In this document: positions 33,794 to 42,688 of the stretch, piece after piece
Numbering within the stretch: the stretch's first letter is position 1
How the letters are laid out: each line of letters starts with the position of its first letter
From: Dehalococcoidia bacterium UBA7891
GTDB taxonomy: Bacteria > Chloroflexota > Dehalococcoidia > Lucifugimonadales > UBA826
Reading direction: 5' to 3'
NCBI GenBank assembly: GCA_002500485.1
Contig: DLRJ01000033.1
Location: 1 to 64,000, forward strand
Length of the DNA stretch: 64,000 nucleotides
The notes under the pieces: model-generated
The model's input: only the letters and a program-made list of their open reading frames with translations
Database searches by the model: none
What the model was told of the DNA's origin: nothing
Position numbers and translations under genes: made by a program

Positions 33794-34453
33794 ATGTATG
33801 ATTTTCACACCCATACTTTTTTAAGTGACGGAGTGCTTTCCCCGATCGAACTCATAAGGCGAGCTATTGCGATCGGGTATAAGACGATGGCAATAACGGA
33901 CCATGTTGGTCCAGGCAATCTGGAATTTGTGTTAGCTACCTTAAAAAAAGATTGTGAAATGGCAGAAAAAAGATGGGACATAAAAGTTTACCCAGGTGTA
34001 GAAATCACCCATACCCCAACAGAAGATATCCACCTTTTGGCCAAAGAAGCACGATCCATTGGTGCCAAAATTGTTAACGTCCATGGGGAAACCATAATGG
34101 AGCCGGTAATCCCTGGAACTAATATAGCTGCTGTATCATCCGAGTATGTAGATATATTGGCACATCCTGGTCTAATAACGGTCGAAGAAGCAAAAATGGC
34201 CGCCAAGAACGGAGTTTTCTTAGAAATTTCAGGTAGAAAAGGTCATGGTTTGGCCAATGGGCATGTTGTGAAAACAGCTCGAGAAAGTGGTGCTACATTG
34301 ATACTGGACTCAGACGCCCATGCTCCAGAAGACTTGATGACTCAGGAATATGCTGAAAAAGTGGCTGCTGGATCCGGGCTAAATGAAACAGAGCGTGCCA
34401 CATTACTTGAGCAAACACCTTTAAGTCTAGTGTCCCGAGTCAATTCGCGATAA
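33794..34453 (+). CDS. PHP domain phosphatase (histidinol-phosphatase-like)
   Basis: The 219-residue metal-dependent hydrolase opens DFHTHTFLSDG with the HxHxxxSDG motif, then MAITDHVG, GVEITH and NVHGET, with the final DSDAHAPED. These residues bind three metals in PHP phosphoesterases. It resembles small archaeal-type histidinol phosphate phosphatase domains, but the phosphate ester is not known. It lies 3 bp after the ThDP gene as last member of the operon from 29081, and its stop abuts the convergent 2-hydroxyacid dehydrogenase gene by 1 bp. Confidence 0.85.
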   Translation: MYDFHTHTFLSDGVLSPIELIRRAIAIGYKTMAITDHVGPGNLEFVLATLKKDCEMAEKRWDIKVYPGVEITHTPTEDIHLLAKEARSIGAKIVNVHGETIMEPVIPGTNIAAVSSEYVDILAHPGLITVEEAKMAAKNGVFLEISGRKGHGLANGHVVKTARESGATLILDSDAHAPEDLMTQEYAEKVAAGSGLNETERATLLEQTPLSLVSRVNSR

Positions 34454-34454
34454 C

Positions 34455-35435
34455 CTAATCGTCTGGAAGAACGACAGATTCTGGATCTCCTCCGTTAACG
34501 ACTTTGGCGGTATTATAGGTGGCAAATACCCTGCTTTTGTCTGAAGCCTCCTGAGTAAAAGCGGCTAGATGTGGAGTAATCAGGACATTATCCATATCGA
34601 TCAGTGGATTATCTTCAGGAGTGGGCTCTACTTCAAGCACATCTACCCCCGCAGCCATTATTTTGTTCTGTTCAATCGCACGGATAAAAGCATCTTCATC
34701 AACCACAGGGCCCCTACATGCATTGATTAGGATTGAAGTGGGTTTCATCAAATCAAATTCTCTATCACTTATCATTCCTCTCGTATTACGATTCAAAGGA
34801 ACATGTAAGGTAATGATGTCAGATGTGGATAATAATTCATCCAATCCCACCTTCTCCATAGAGAGATCACTCACCAATTCTGAATCTGGATCAACGACAT
34901 CATGATAGATAAGTTCACACTCCCAGCCTTGTAATCTCTTGGCTACTCGAGATCCTATTCTGCCAACGCCTATTATGCCGACTGTTTTTCCAGTTAACTC
35001 ATGTGCCTGTGAAAACCAGTCGATTCGAATGTTCGACATCCATTTCCCGTCTTGCACACTTTTAAATTGCAACTGTAATTTTCGGTAGACTCCTATCATC
35101 AAGGCGATGGTATGCTCCGCAACCGCCACGGCGTTACCTCCCCCGTTATTGGACACTTTGATTCCAAGCTCTCCAAGTGCAGCCTTATCAAGTTGGTTGG
35201 TACCTGCACTAGTAGTTTGAATAAGGCGCAATTCTGGGCATTTAGCAGCCAATTCAAGGTCAAATACAAGGGCTCCTCCCAAGATTATCGCCTTGGTATT
35301 TTGTAATGCCTCAGTCGATTCCTCCAAGGAGCCCGAAGAGTTAACCCAATCTATTTCAACCCCTTCCGGCATTGCATCTTTTAACACTTGTAGACCAGAA
35401 TCATCCGGGGCCCAAAAAACAACTTGATCATTCAT
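34455..35435 (-). CDS. D-2-hydroxyacid dehydrogenase
   Basis: The 326-residue enzyme has the NAD-binding GIIGVGRIGSRVAKRL near 147-162 and catalytic Arg in NACRGPVVDE, Glu in DVLEVEPT and His in ITPHLAAF. It oxidises or reduces a D-2-hydroxy acid such as phosphoglycerate, glyoxylate or hydroxypyruvate. It lacks the ACT domain of SerA. The gene is single and convergent with the PHP phosphatase; the CoA-transferase pair is divergent, and might act in the same hydroxyacid pathway. Confidence 0.9.
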   Translation of the reverse strand: MNDQVVFWAPDDSGLQVLKDAMPEGVEIDWVNSSGSLEESTEALQNTKAIILGGALVFDLELAAKCPELRLIQTTSAGTNQLDKAALGELGIKVSNNGGGNAVAVAEHTIALMIGVYRKLQLQFKSVQDGKWMSNIRIDWFSQAHELTGKTVGIIGVGRIGSRVAKRLQGWECELIYHDVVDPDSELVSDLSMEKVGLDELLSTSDIITLHVPLNRNTRGMISDREFDLMKPTSILINACRGPVVDEDAFIRAIEQNKIMAAGVDVLEVEPTPEDNPLIDMDNVLITPHLAAFTQEASDKSRVFATYNTAKVVNGGDPESVVLPDD

Positions 35436-35569
35436 ATTGGTAACATACCCCCTAACGGTAAGAATACTTTCTGTTTGTGATTATATGTAGTTAATTACAA
35501 CCTCTCAACTAGGGAGTCTTTTTGTTTATAATTCCACACGTAGAATACAGAAAATATTAGGACAGGCTA

Positions 35570-36772
35570 TTGAAACCCCAAGCTTTGAAAAATGTGAGGA
35601 TTCTGGATTTGACTCACTATATATCTGGGCCATACTGCACAAAACTATTGGGTGATTTTGGGGCCGATGTCATAAAAATTGAAAACCCTCTAGTCGGTGA
35701 CCCTTGCAGAAAAATGCCACCCTTTGACGAAACCAACCCGAATAGTAATGACAGTCTTTTATTTCAATATCTCAACACCAACAAGAAAAGCGTTGAACTC
35801 GACTTAAAATCCGATTTCGGTCATCTTGCTGCTGAAGAATTAGTGAGGAATTCTGACATACTAGTGGAGAATTTTCGACCTGGAACCCTGGCATCCTACG
35901 GTTTAACAGAGAGCAAACTGCGTACCTTAAACCCCAATTTAATTGTTGTATCTATTAGTAATTTTGGCCAAACGGGACCTTATAGAGACTTTGAGGCAAC
36001 TGATCTAGTATTTTATGCTTTGGGGGGATTGATGTTCATTTTTGGATCAATTAACAAATCTCCTCTCAAACACGCTTTCCACCAAGCACAATTCAAAGCA
36101 GGCACTAACGCAGCCTCAGCAGCATTAATGGCTTTCTACGAGATGATAAATTCGGGTACCGGTCAGAAAGTGGACATATCTATTCAGGAGAGCATGGCTG
36201 CAGCGGTACGTGATACAACCACAAGTTACGCCGCCTCTGGCATAGTTAGAACGAGACAAACATTAATGAACGGAGAGCTTCCTCGGGCACCTATACAAGT
36301 CAAAGATGGATATATCGTCCCAATCACTTTTGGATCTACCGACTGGAACAAAACTGCCAATCTGTTGGGAGATGAAAGTTTGGCTGACCACAAATTTCAG
36401 ACACCTGAAGGAAGAAGGATGCATGCTGAGGAATTTGAGAACTTGGTGAAAGCTGCTTTCATCCGTAGAGGTAAACACGAACTTTTTTACGGAGCCCACT
36501 CTCACCGTGAACTGGTTTACGGATTAGTACAAGACGCAGCGGATCTAATAGAAAACCCGCAATATCAACATGATCAATATTTTCAGGCTATTGGTAATTC
36601 CGGTTCAGATACACCCAAATTTCCAGGAAGACCTTTTAAGCTATCCAAAACTCCTTGGAATATACAAACAACTGCACCTGCATTAGGGCAACATACCGAG
36701 GAAATACTATTTAATAAATTAAATTTACCTATCGATAAATTTCAGAATACTGGGCGGTCAAATGAAAAATAA
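35570..36772 (+). CDS. CaiB/BaiF (class III) CoA-transferase
   Basis: The 400-residue protein opens with KNVRILDLTHYISGPYCTKL and LGDFGADVIKIENP. The family centre NFGQTGPYRDFEATDLVFYA puts the catalytic Asp near 141, and the tail is ALGQHTEEILF. TTG 35570 has AGGACAGG upstream. Its end overlaps the next CoA-transferase by 11 bp. Class III enzymes are often single-gene homodimers, so two overlapping ones may form a heteromer or act in sequence. The acids are unknown. Confidence 0.9.
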   Translation: MKPQALKNVRILDLTHYISGPYCTKLLGDFGADVIKIENPLVGDPCRKMPPFDETNPNSNDSLLFQYLNTNKKSVELDLKSDFGHLAAEELVRNSDILVENFRPGTLASYGLTESKLRTLNPNLIVVSISNFGQTGPYRDFEATDLVFYALGGLMFIFGSINKSPLKHAFHQAQFKAGTNAASAALMAFYEMINSGTGQKVDISIQESMAAAVRDTTTSYAASGIVRTRQTLMNGELPRAPIQVKDGYIVPITFGSTDWNKTANLLGDESLADHKFQTPEGRRMHAEEFENLVKAAFIRRGKHELFYGAHSHRELVYGLVQDAADLIENPQYQHDQYFQAIGNSGSDTPKFPGRPFKLSKTPWNIQTTAPALGQHTEEILFNKLNLPIDKFQNTGRSNEK

Positions 36773-38111
36773 TGGCATCCTCAACGGTATCCGAGTAGTT
36801 GAGCTAGGCCAACTAATCGCCGTGCCTTACGCCACAAAACTCCTATCAGACATGGGTGCAGAAATTATCAGGTTGGAATCAGCTCAACGGCCGGATGCCT
36901 ACCGGCTTGCTGATTTTTACGATGAGAGAGAGGATGGGAAATATTGGAATCGAGCCATAAATTTTAATGAGCAAAATAGAAACAAACTAAGTCTTGGACT
37001 AGAATTAGACCATGAAAGCAGCCTTGAATATTTGCACGATTTGATTAGCATAAGTGATGTCTTTGCATGCAATTTCACCCCTAGAGTGATGAAAAAATTC
37101 GGCCTAGAGTACGAGCATCTCCAAAAAATACGTCCCGATATAATCGTCATTTCATCAACGGGTTATGGTCACACTGGACCGTGGTCGAGTTTTGGTGCCA
37201 TAGGGTTTGGTACTGAGGCTGCGTCAGGACTTGCGGCCGCAACAGGATACGAAAATGGCCCACCAGTTCAACCAGAAATACCTTATCCAGATTACACTGC
37301 CGCCGAGCACACTGTCTTTGCTGTAATGGCAGCGCTTATACATAGACTAAAGGAAGGCGAAGGCCAGTTTATTGAGATATCGCAAGCAGAATGTGTTACA
37401 TCAACTATCCCGGAAACAATACTTGAATACACAGCCAACAAAAAGATAGTTAAGCGAATGGGCAACTCGCATCCCAACATATCTCCACATGGCTGTTATC
37501 CATGCAAAGGTCAAGATAAATGGATAACCATCACTGCTAATTCTCAGGATCAATGGAAATCATTATCAAATTTGTTGCTTCCAGAAACTGGCACTGACAA
37601 TCGATTTGAATCTAATGAGTCACGCATACATAACCGAAAAGAATTAGACAAATTGATATCTTCAAGAACTCTATCATGGGACAATGTCGTATTGATGAAT
37701 ACTTTACAAAGAAAAGGTGTGGCTGCAGGGGCAGTATTGAATGGTAAAGAACTGCTATTTAATGAGCATTTGAACCAAAGGGATTTTTTTGAAATAGTTG
37801 ATCATCATCCAGAAAGTGAAGTTCCCACACTTCCATATCCTGGCAAGCCATGGAAAATGTCGGCAAATTCAGATGTCAAAATGAAGGGAGCACCTTTATT
37901 TGGACAGCATAACGAATCAATATTGAAAAATCACCTGGGATTGACCAACGAATCCTATGATGCACTGATTAATGAAGAAGCAGTGGTTAACTATATTAAA
38001 TTAGACCCCAAAGAAATTCTTGTATCAAGAGAGGCGAGAGAAGAAGAAGGGTCTATATATTCTTATGATCCTGATTTCAAATCCACCATAAAATCTTATT
38101 TCAACATTTGA
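36762..38111 (+). CDS. CaiB/BaiF (class III) CoA-transferase, C-terminally extended
   Basis: The 449-residue protein starts NGIRVVELGQLIAVPYATKL and LLSDMGAEIIRLES. The usual Asp position, in SSFGAIGFGTEAASGL, is occupied by Gly/Phe in the stretch I can align, so the catalytic Asp may be missing or shifted. The tail extends about 40 residues past the usual GQHNESIL end. It overlaps the preceding CoA-transferase by 11 bp. A non-catalytic partner subunit is possible. Confidence 0.85.
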   Translation: MKNNGILNGIRVVELGQLIAVPYATKLLSDMGAEIIRLESAQRPDAYRLADFYDEREDGKYWNRAINFNEQNRNKLSLGLELDHESSLEYLHDLISISDVFACNFTPRVMKKFGLEYEHLQKIRPDIIVISSTGYGHTGPWSSFGAIGFGTEAASGLAAATGYENGPPVQPEIPYPDYTAAEHTVFAVMAALIHRLKEGEGQFIEISQAECVTSTIPETILEYTANKKIVKRMGNSHPNISPHGCYPCKGQDKWITITANSQDQWKSLSNLLLPETGTDNRFESNESRIHNRKELDKLISSRTLSWDNVVLMNTLQRKGVAAGAVLNGKELLFNEHLNQRDFFEIVDHHPESEVPTLPYPGKPWKMSANSDVKMKGAPLFGQHNESILKNHLGLTNESYDALINEEAVVNYIKLDPKEILVSREAREEEGSIYSYDPDFKSTIKSYFNI

Positions 38112-38142
38112 AATCACAGATATTAAGGCAAAAATTTATTTT

Positions 38143-38808
38143 ATGAAATTTCAAATAGCAATAGATGGCCCTGTTGCCTCTGGGAAAACCGCTGTGGGAA
38201 GAGGTGTCAGTAAGGCTTTGAAATGGAATTTCCTAGACACAGGGATAATGTACAGAGCTGCAACTAGATCTATATTGGATTCAGGCATATCATTTGAGGA
38301 GAATTCAAGCATCATTGAAACCGTCAAGAAAACGACCCTTGACATTGACAACTCTCCAGGTTTTGAAAAAATACTGATAAACGGAAAAGATAAAACCTCC
38401 ACACTTAAAACCCCTGAGATAGATCGAGCAGTATCAATCATTTCAAAGATCCCTGAAGTAAGAAAAGAACTGGTAAGGCAGCAACGAGGTATTGCCAGCC
38501 AAGGGCCAATCGTGATGGTAGGAAGAGATATAGGAAGTGTCGTGTTACCTGAAGCAGAATTAAGAATATACTTAGAGGCCAATGTTGAAATTAGAGCCCA
38601 GCGACGCTACCAAGAACAAATTGCATCCAAGGGCAAATTATCATTGAACGATGTAAAAGTTGATCTGGAGAAAAGAGACCTCATAGACACACAGCGGCAA
38701 GATTCACCCCTGAGTAAGTATGATTTCTATACCATCATTGATACCACAACTATGAATTTGGAAGATGTGGTGGATGAAATAACATCTATTTACAGATCTC
38801 AAATTTAA
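38143..38808 (+). CDS. cmk: Cytidylate kinase
   Basis: The 221-residue kinase phosphorylates CMP and dCMP. It has IAIDGPVASGKTAVGRGVSK at 5-24 (P-loop), the NMP-binding LDTGIMYRA near 35, MVGRDIGSVVLP near 124 and a C-terminal RDLIDTQRQDSPLSK with the lid Arg residues. The stop shares a base with the plsC start. Together with plsC and glmS it supplies nucleotide, lipid and wall precursors. Confidence 0.95.
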   Translation: MKFQIAIDGPVASGKTAVGRGVSKALKWNFLDTGIMYRAATRSILDSGISFEENSSIIETVKKTTLDIDNSPGFEKILINGKDKTSTLKTPEIDRAVSIISKIPEVRKELVRQQRGIASQGPIVMVGRDIGSVVLPEAELRIYLEANVEIRAQRRYQEQIASKGKLSLNDVKVDLEKRDLIDTQRQDSPLSKYDFYTIIDTTTMNLEDVVDEITSIYRSQI

Positions 38809-39455
38809 TGCTCTACCCAACCTGTAATTTTCTACAAAAGATCACTTTAAAATGCTTTGCCAAATTTGAAGTTTCTGGCAAGGAAAATGTTCCACCAGTA
38901 GGACCTCTAATCGTAGTTTCTAATCACTTAAGCAACATAGATCCATCAATTTTGGCGGTTTCGGTTTCTAGAAGATTGCAATTTCTTGCAAAAAGCAGCT
39001 TGTTTACCGGACCTTTCCTCAGCAAACTTCTACATTGGTATGGTGCTTATCCTCTAAATAGAGACAAAATTGATGTAACGGCCTTCAGGTGGACCCTAAA
39101 TCAGTTACGCCAGGACGGCGCCATTTTAATTTTCCCTGAAGGGACGAGAAGTAAAGGATCCATGATTAAAGCCAAACCGGGAGTAGCTAGACTAGTCCAA
39201 ATGTCCGACGCGACTATATTGCCAGTAGCGATAACTGGAACTGAACACATCGGTAATGTAGTAAGAGTGGTGAACCCAACAGGAAATATAAAAGTAAATA
39301 TTGGAAGCCCGTTCTCGCTCCCTAAAATAGATGGGGCGATTGATAGTGGTATCTTAAAATCGATGACTGACATGATAATGGAAAGGATTTCTATTCTCCT
39401 ACCGGAAAAATATAGAGGGGTGTACGAGATCAACAAGAAAGAGAGGTCTATATAA
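38808..39455 (+). CDS. plsC: 1-acyl-sn-glycerol-3-phosphate acyltransferase
   Basis: The 215-residue acyltransferase shows NHLSNIDPSIL (HX4D catalytic motif) near 40-50, the second block PLNRDKIDVTAF, and FPEGTRSKGS near 105 for glycerol phosphate binding. It makes phosphatidic acid at the membrane. It is translationally coupled to cmk by one shared base; cmk-plsC is a frequent pair. glmS follows after 4 nt. Confidence 0.93.
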   Translation: MLYPTCNFLQKITLKCFAKFEVSGKENVPPVGPLIVVSNHLSNIDPSILAVSVSRRLQFLAKSSLFTGPFLSKLLHWYGAYPLNRDKIDVTAFRWTLNQLRQDGAILIFPEGTRSKGSMIKAKPGVARLVQMSDATILPVAITGTEHIGNVVRVVNPTGNIKVNIGSPFSLPKIDGAIDSGILKSMTDMIMERISILLPEKYRGVYEINKKERSI

Positions 39456-39459
39456 CCTG

Positions 39460-41304
39460 ATGTGCGGAATTATTGGCTACACTGGACGCTCACAAGCATT
39501 ACCTATCTTAATAGACGGGCTATCAAAACTTGAATATCGAGGCTACGATAGTGCTGGAGTATCAGTTTTCAACGAAAACCAAACCCACACAACCTATAGA
39601 TCTGCGGGTAAGCTAAGCGAACTTCAAAGGCTAACCGAAACTTCAAAGACTGACGGAATGTCAGGTATTGGACACACACGATGGGCTACTCATGGTGAAG
39701 CTACTGCCATTAATGCCCACCCTCACAGCGACACTTATGGAAACTTGTCTGTAGTACATAATGGGATTGTAGAAAACTACCTGGAATTAAAAGAAGAATT
39801 GACCAAAATGGGGCATATTTTCAGTTCTGATACAGATTCTGAAACTATTCCCCATTTAATAGAACACTATATGAATGACGGTGCCACCTTTGAGGAGGCA
39901 ACCGGGATGAGTGTAGGCAGGATCAGAGGAGCAAATGCCGTAGTCGTTATGTGCAATGACCAGCCGGAGAAAATAGTAGCGTTTAGAACTGGCAATGCAG
40001 GGGGTCTTATAATCGGATATGGGAAGGATGAAATGTTAGTGGCAAGTGACATTCCCGCAATCCTAAGCCATACAAATACTATCTCACACATGCGGCCAGG
40101 GGAACTTGCGATATTGGAGCCGAACTCCATCACATTCAGAGACAATCATGGCAATTCAATAGAAAAGGAAAGGACTGTCGTGGCAAATGACCCTCTCTCT
40201 ATGGCCAAAGGTGACTACAGACATTTCATGCTGAAAGAGATATGCGAACAACCCGACGCCATAATCGCCTCATTAATGGGCCGATTATCTTCTGATAAAG
40301 GCTTATTCAACCTCGATGATTTTAACCTTAGCATAGAAGAAATCAAAAAAATTTCAAAAATAATCCTTACAGGGATGGGAACGAGCTTACATGCTGCCAT
40401 GCTTGCCCGTCTCTGGATGGAACGAATCGCAGGTATACCGGCTGAATGGGATAACTCATCAGAATTCCGTTATCGAGAACCGATTCTTGAAAAAGATTCA
40501 CTTTTTATATCTATAAGTCAATCGGGAGAGACAGCTGACACCCTTGCAGCAATGGAAGAGGTTCGGGAAAAAAATATTGCCCAAATAACACTTTGTAATT
40601 ACCTAAATACACAGGCTTCCCACATAGCAGATCAAACACTTCAAATTAGGGCTGGGTTAGAAGTCGCGGTTGCAGGGACCAAAACCTTTACATGCTCCTT
40701 GGTAACTCTTTATACACTTGCAATATACTTTGGAGTGCAAAGAAAGCATATCTCCCATAATCAGGCCGCCAGTCTTACAGAGGAACTTTCCCGGTTACCA
40801 GAAATGATAGGGAACATCTTGGTTGATCAAAGGCAGTACGAGGAACTGGCAAGTAGATACTACACTAGCTCAGATTTCTTATTTCTTGGGAGAGGGTACA
40901 GCTATCCCGTTGCCATGGAAGGTGCTCTTAAATTAAAGGAAGTCAGTTATATACATGCTGAAGGCTATCCCGCCGGAGAGATGAAACATGGACCAATATC
41001 ACTAATAAACGACAACATGCCCGTCGTGGCATTGATACCAAAAGACTCTCTATATGAAAAAATGCTGAACACTGTGAATGAGGTAAAAAGTAGAGGCGCT
41101 ATAGTCATTGCAGTTGCCTCAGAATCAGACACAGAAATCAACGGGAAAGTGGACCATGTTATAAGGATTCCCGATGTTTCCGATTCGCTTTCCCCTATCG
41201 TGGCCACAGTACCGCTACAACTAATTTCTTATTATTTTGCGGTGAGGAGAGGATGCGATGTAGACCAACCTAGGAACTTGGCTAAGTCAGTAACTGTGGA
41301 GTAG
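39460..41304 (+). CDS. glmS: Glutamine-fructose-6-phosphate aminotransferase
   Basis: The 614-residue enzyme has Cys2 as glutaminase nucleophile (MCGIIGYTG) and GHTRWATHGEAT near 70. Two SIS sugar-isomerase domains follow, with TGMGTSLHAAM near 305 and LGRGYSYPVAMEGALKLKE near 478, and the C-terminus PRNLAKSVTVE is conserved. It makes glucosamine-6-phosphate for cell envelope sugars. The start is fixed by Cys2. It is 4 nt after plsC, leaving no space for a glmS ribozyme. Confidence 0.97.
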   Translation: MCGIIGYTGRSQALPILIDGLSKLEYRGYDSAGVSVFNENQTHTTYRSAGKLSELQRLTETSKTDGMSGIGHTRWATHGEATAINAHPHSDTYGNLSVVHNGIVENYLELKEELTKMGHIFSSDTDSETIPHLIEHYMNDGATFEEATGMSVGRIRGANAVVVMCNDQPEKIVAFRTGNAGGLIIGYGKDEMLVASDIPAILSHTNTISHMRPGELAILEPNSITFRDNHGNSIEKERTVVANDPLSMAKGDYRHFMLKEICEQPDAIIASLMGRLSSDKGLFNLDDFNLSIEEIKKISKIILTGMGTSLHAAMLARLWMERIAGIPAEWDNSSEFRYREPILEKDSLFISISQSGETADTLAAMEEVREKNIAQITLCNYLNTQASHIADQTLQIRAGLEVAVAGTKTFTCSLVTLYTLAIYFGVQRKHISHNQAASLTEELSRLPEMIGNILVDQRQYEELASRYYTSSDFLFLGRGYSYPVAMEGALKLKEVSYIHAEGYPAGEMKHGPISLINDNMPVVALIPKDSLYEKMLNTVNEVKSRGAIVIAVASESDTEINGKVDHVIRIPDVSDSLSPIVATVPLQLISYYFAVRRGCDVDQPRNLAKSVTVE

Positions 41305-41334
41305 TTCATATCAGTAAATTAAAGTGAAGGTATC

Positions 41335-41463
41335 ATGGAAGGATTAGCGGTAATGGGTTTTGTTTTCGGGATGGTAGGCGTTGTGGCGCTCGTTCGTTTG
41401 GAGAAATTGACAAAAGCACTAAAAGAAAAAGAAATTTTAGATCAGGATTACAAGAAAGAATAA
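41335..41463 (+). CDS. 42-residue single-pass membrane protein
   Basis: ATG 41335, with GAAGG 4 nt upstream, opens a 42-residue frame that ends TAA 41461-41463. One hydrophobic helix (LAVMGFVFGMVGVVALV, about residues 4-20) is followed by a charged helix, KALKEKEILDQDYKKE. It is below common size limits. It lies 30 bp after glmS and 40 bp before the candidate selenoprotein. It may be a membrane-anchoring or modulatory peptide; no family is recognised. Confidence 0.6.
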   Translation: MEGLAVMGFVFGMVGVVALVRLEKLTKALKEKEILDQDYKKE

Positions 41464-41503
41464 ATGCCGGTTGTAAAACACTCAGTCACAGTGGGGTGAA
41501 TGG

Positions 41504-42031
41504 TTGAATAAATCGATTTTTTTACCCTTATTATTTGTAGTCGTTGCGTTAGCATGTACCACTGAACAAAATACCGTAGTACCACAGCGATTAAACAGTG
41601 CAGCAGAAGAGTCTTCTATTGAAAAATTGCCGTATTTTCAGCTGAATACCTCCCATGGAAAAATATCTTCAGATCAGTTTTTAGTCGATAACAAACCCGA
41701 ATTCTTACTTTTTATATCCCCTGATTGAGGTACATGTATTTCCGAGTTACGGAAATTAGCTAACACTGATGAAGAACTTTCATCTTTGGCAAATATTTAC
41801 ATTATAGGGATGAATCCCGGTTATAAATTTAAGGACCTCAAACGAATGGCAGTCGGAAACCCCAACTGGATTTATGCTCTACCAGCTGACGCCAGCACAT
41901 TAAAGTCGATCACAGGGTTGAGCCGATCTACAAAAATTCTAGTAGGTGAAAAAAATCAGATTCTCAAAAGGTATAAAATGGGTGATTGGAACCTTTCTGA
42001 ATGGATTGAAATATTTCAAAAGGCAGGCTAG
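41504..42031 (+). CDS. Candidate selenoprotein: lipoprotein redoxin with UGA at the first active-site Cys
   Basis: TTG 41504 opens a lipoprotein signal (FLPLLFVVVALACTT, lipobox Cys18). The frame meets TGA at 41726-41728 and runs on in phase to TAA at 42029. Around the TGA it reads FISPD-U-GTCISELRKL, the CxxC site of thioredoxin/TlpA/MauD-type redoxins with the first Cys replaced. The C-terminal part keeps a thioredoxin fold (NIYIIGMNPG, IYALPADAS, KILVGEKNQILKRYKMGDW). Read through, it is 175 residues with Sec75. A hairpin follows the UGA at the right distance. Otherwise it would be a gene split by a nonsense mutation. Confidence 0.75.
41738..41756 (+). promoter_or_regulatory. Candidate bacterial SECIS hairpin
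   Basis: ATTTCCG (41738-41744) and CGGAAAT (41750-41756) form a perfect 7-bp stem with loop AGTTA. The loop begins 16 nt after the UGA at 41726-41728, within the range known for bacterial SECIS elements, and holds the GU that SelB needs in the apical loop. Since the hairpin lies in codons that also read a sensible redoxin, it may serve both roles. Not tested by folding. Confidence 0.6.
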
Positions 42032-42060
42032 AAAATAACAATCTGAGATTGCTTGGCCAA

Positions 42061-42501
42061 TTAATTTTGAATCAGTTCATCAAGATATTTGGTGAAGCGG
42101 GGGACCATTACAAATCTGCCCATATTTTGATACCAGTCAATCACACCCGGTCCAGTACCTAGCATTATATTTGCATACATTGTTACTTGATCGCTGTTAT
42201 TGTCGTAATCCCACAGCTCTTGGATTCTTAAAAAATACGACACCATGAATACATTGAATCGATGTCTCTCTTCCTTATTCAAGGCTGTATCACCTTCAAT
42301 TGCTCTTAAATATATGTGGGTGAAGCCAGGATCTGTGATCATGAAACCAATCCACTGAACTATACCACCGGTCAGTTCAGTCCGAGTTGCAACCAGAGAA
42401 TCCCTATGCTGCAACTTTAGCTGTGATGCAAGGAAAACTGCGACAGCTAAGGTCGCTATCCCCGTCGCTGTTTGGGCTACGATAGATATATAGTCGAGCA
42501 T
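42061..42501 (-). CDS. Single-pass membrane protein of unknown function
   Basis: I start it at ATG 42501, with GGAGG 10 nt upstream, giving 146 residues. The longer frame to 42576 lacks a ribosome site. One N-terminal membrane helix (AQTATGIATLAVAVFLASQL at about 8-27) precedes a helical cytoplasmic domain. That domain carries LQHRDSLVATRTELTGG and RHRFNVFMVSYFLRIQELWDY, a layout seen in small environmental membrane proteins of no known function. It stands alone, convergent with the candidate selenoprotein. Confidence 0.6.
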   Translation of the reverse strand: MLDYISIVAQTATGIATLAVAVFLASQLKLQHRDSLVATRTELTGGIVQWIGFMITDPGFTHIYLRAIEGDTALNKEERHRFNVFMVSYFLRIQELWDYDNNSDQVTMYANIMLGTGPGVIDWYQNMGRFVMVPRFTKYLDELIQN

Positions 42502-42688
42502 TCTGAGCGTACCTCCAATAGGGCTGCAGTTTTGTTGTAGGACATAAAATACACCTTTCTGGTGGTGATGGTACATGGAGCATCTACAATTGAGATGTCA
42601 GACTCGATTCAAATTTTTGTGAGGATATAACGCACCAGTCACATTAGACTAGAAAGATAGTTACACAATACGGTAATATCAGCTCATT

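Noticed and set aside
39456..39459. glmS ribozyme upstream of glmS
   Set aside because: glmS starts 4 nt after plsC; no room and no matching sequence.
41726..41728. UGA read as Trp genome-wide
   Set aside because: TGG is used for Trp throughout and TGA ends several intact genes here.
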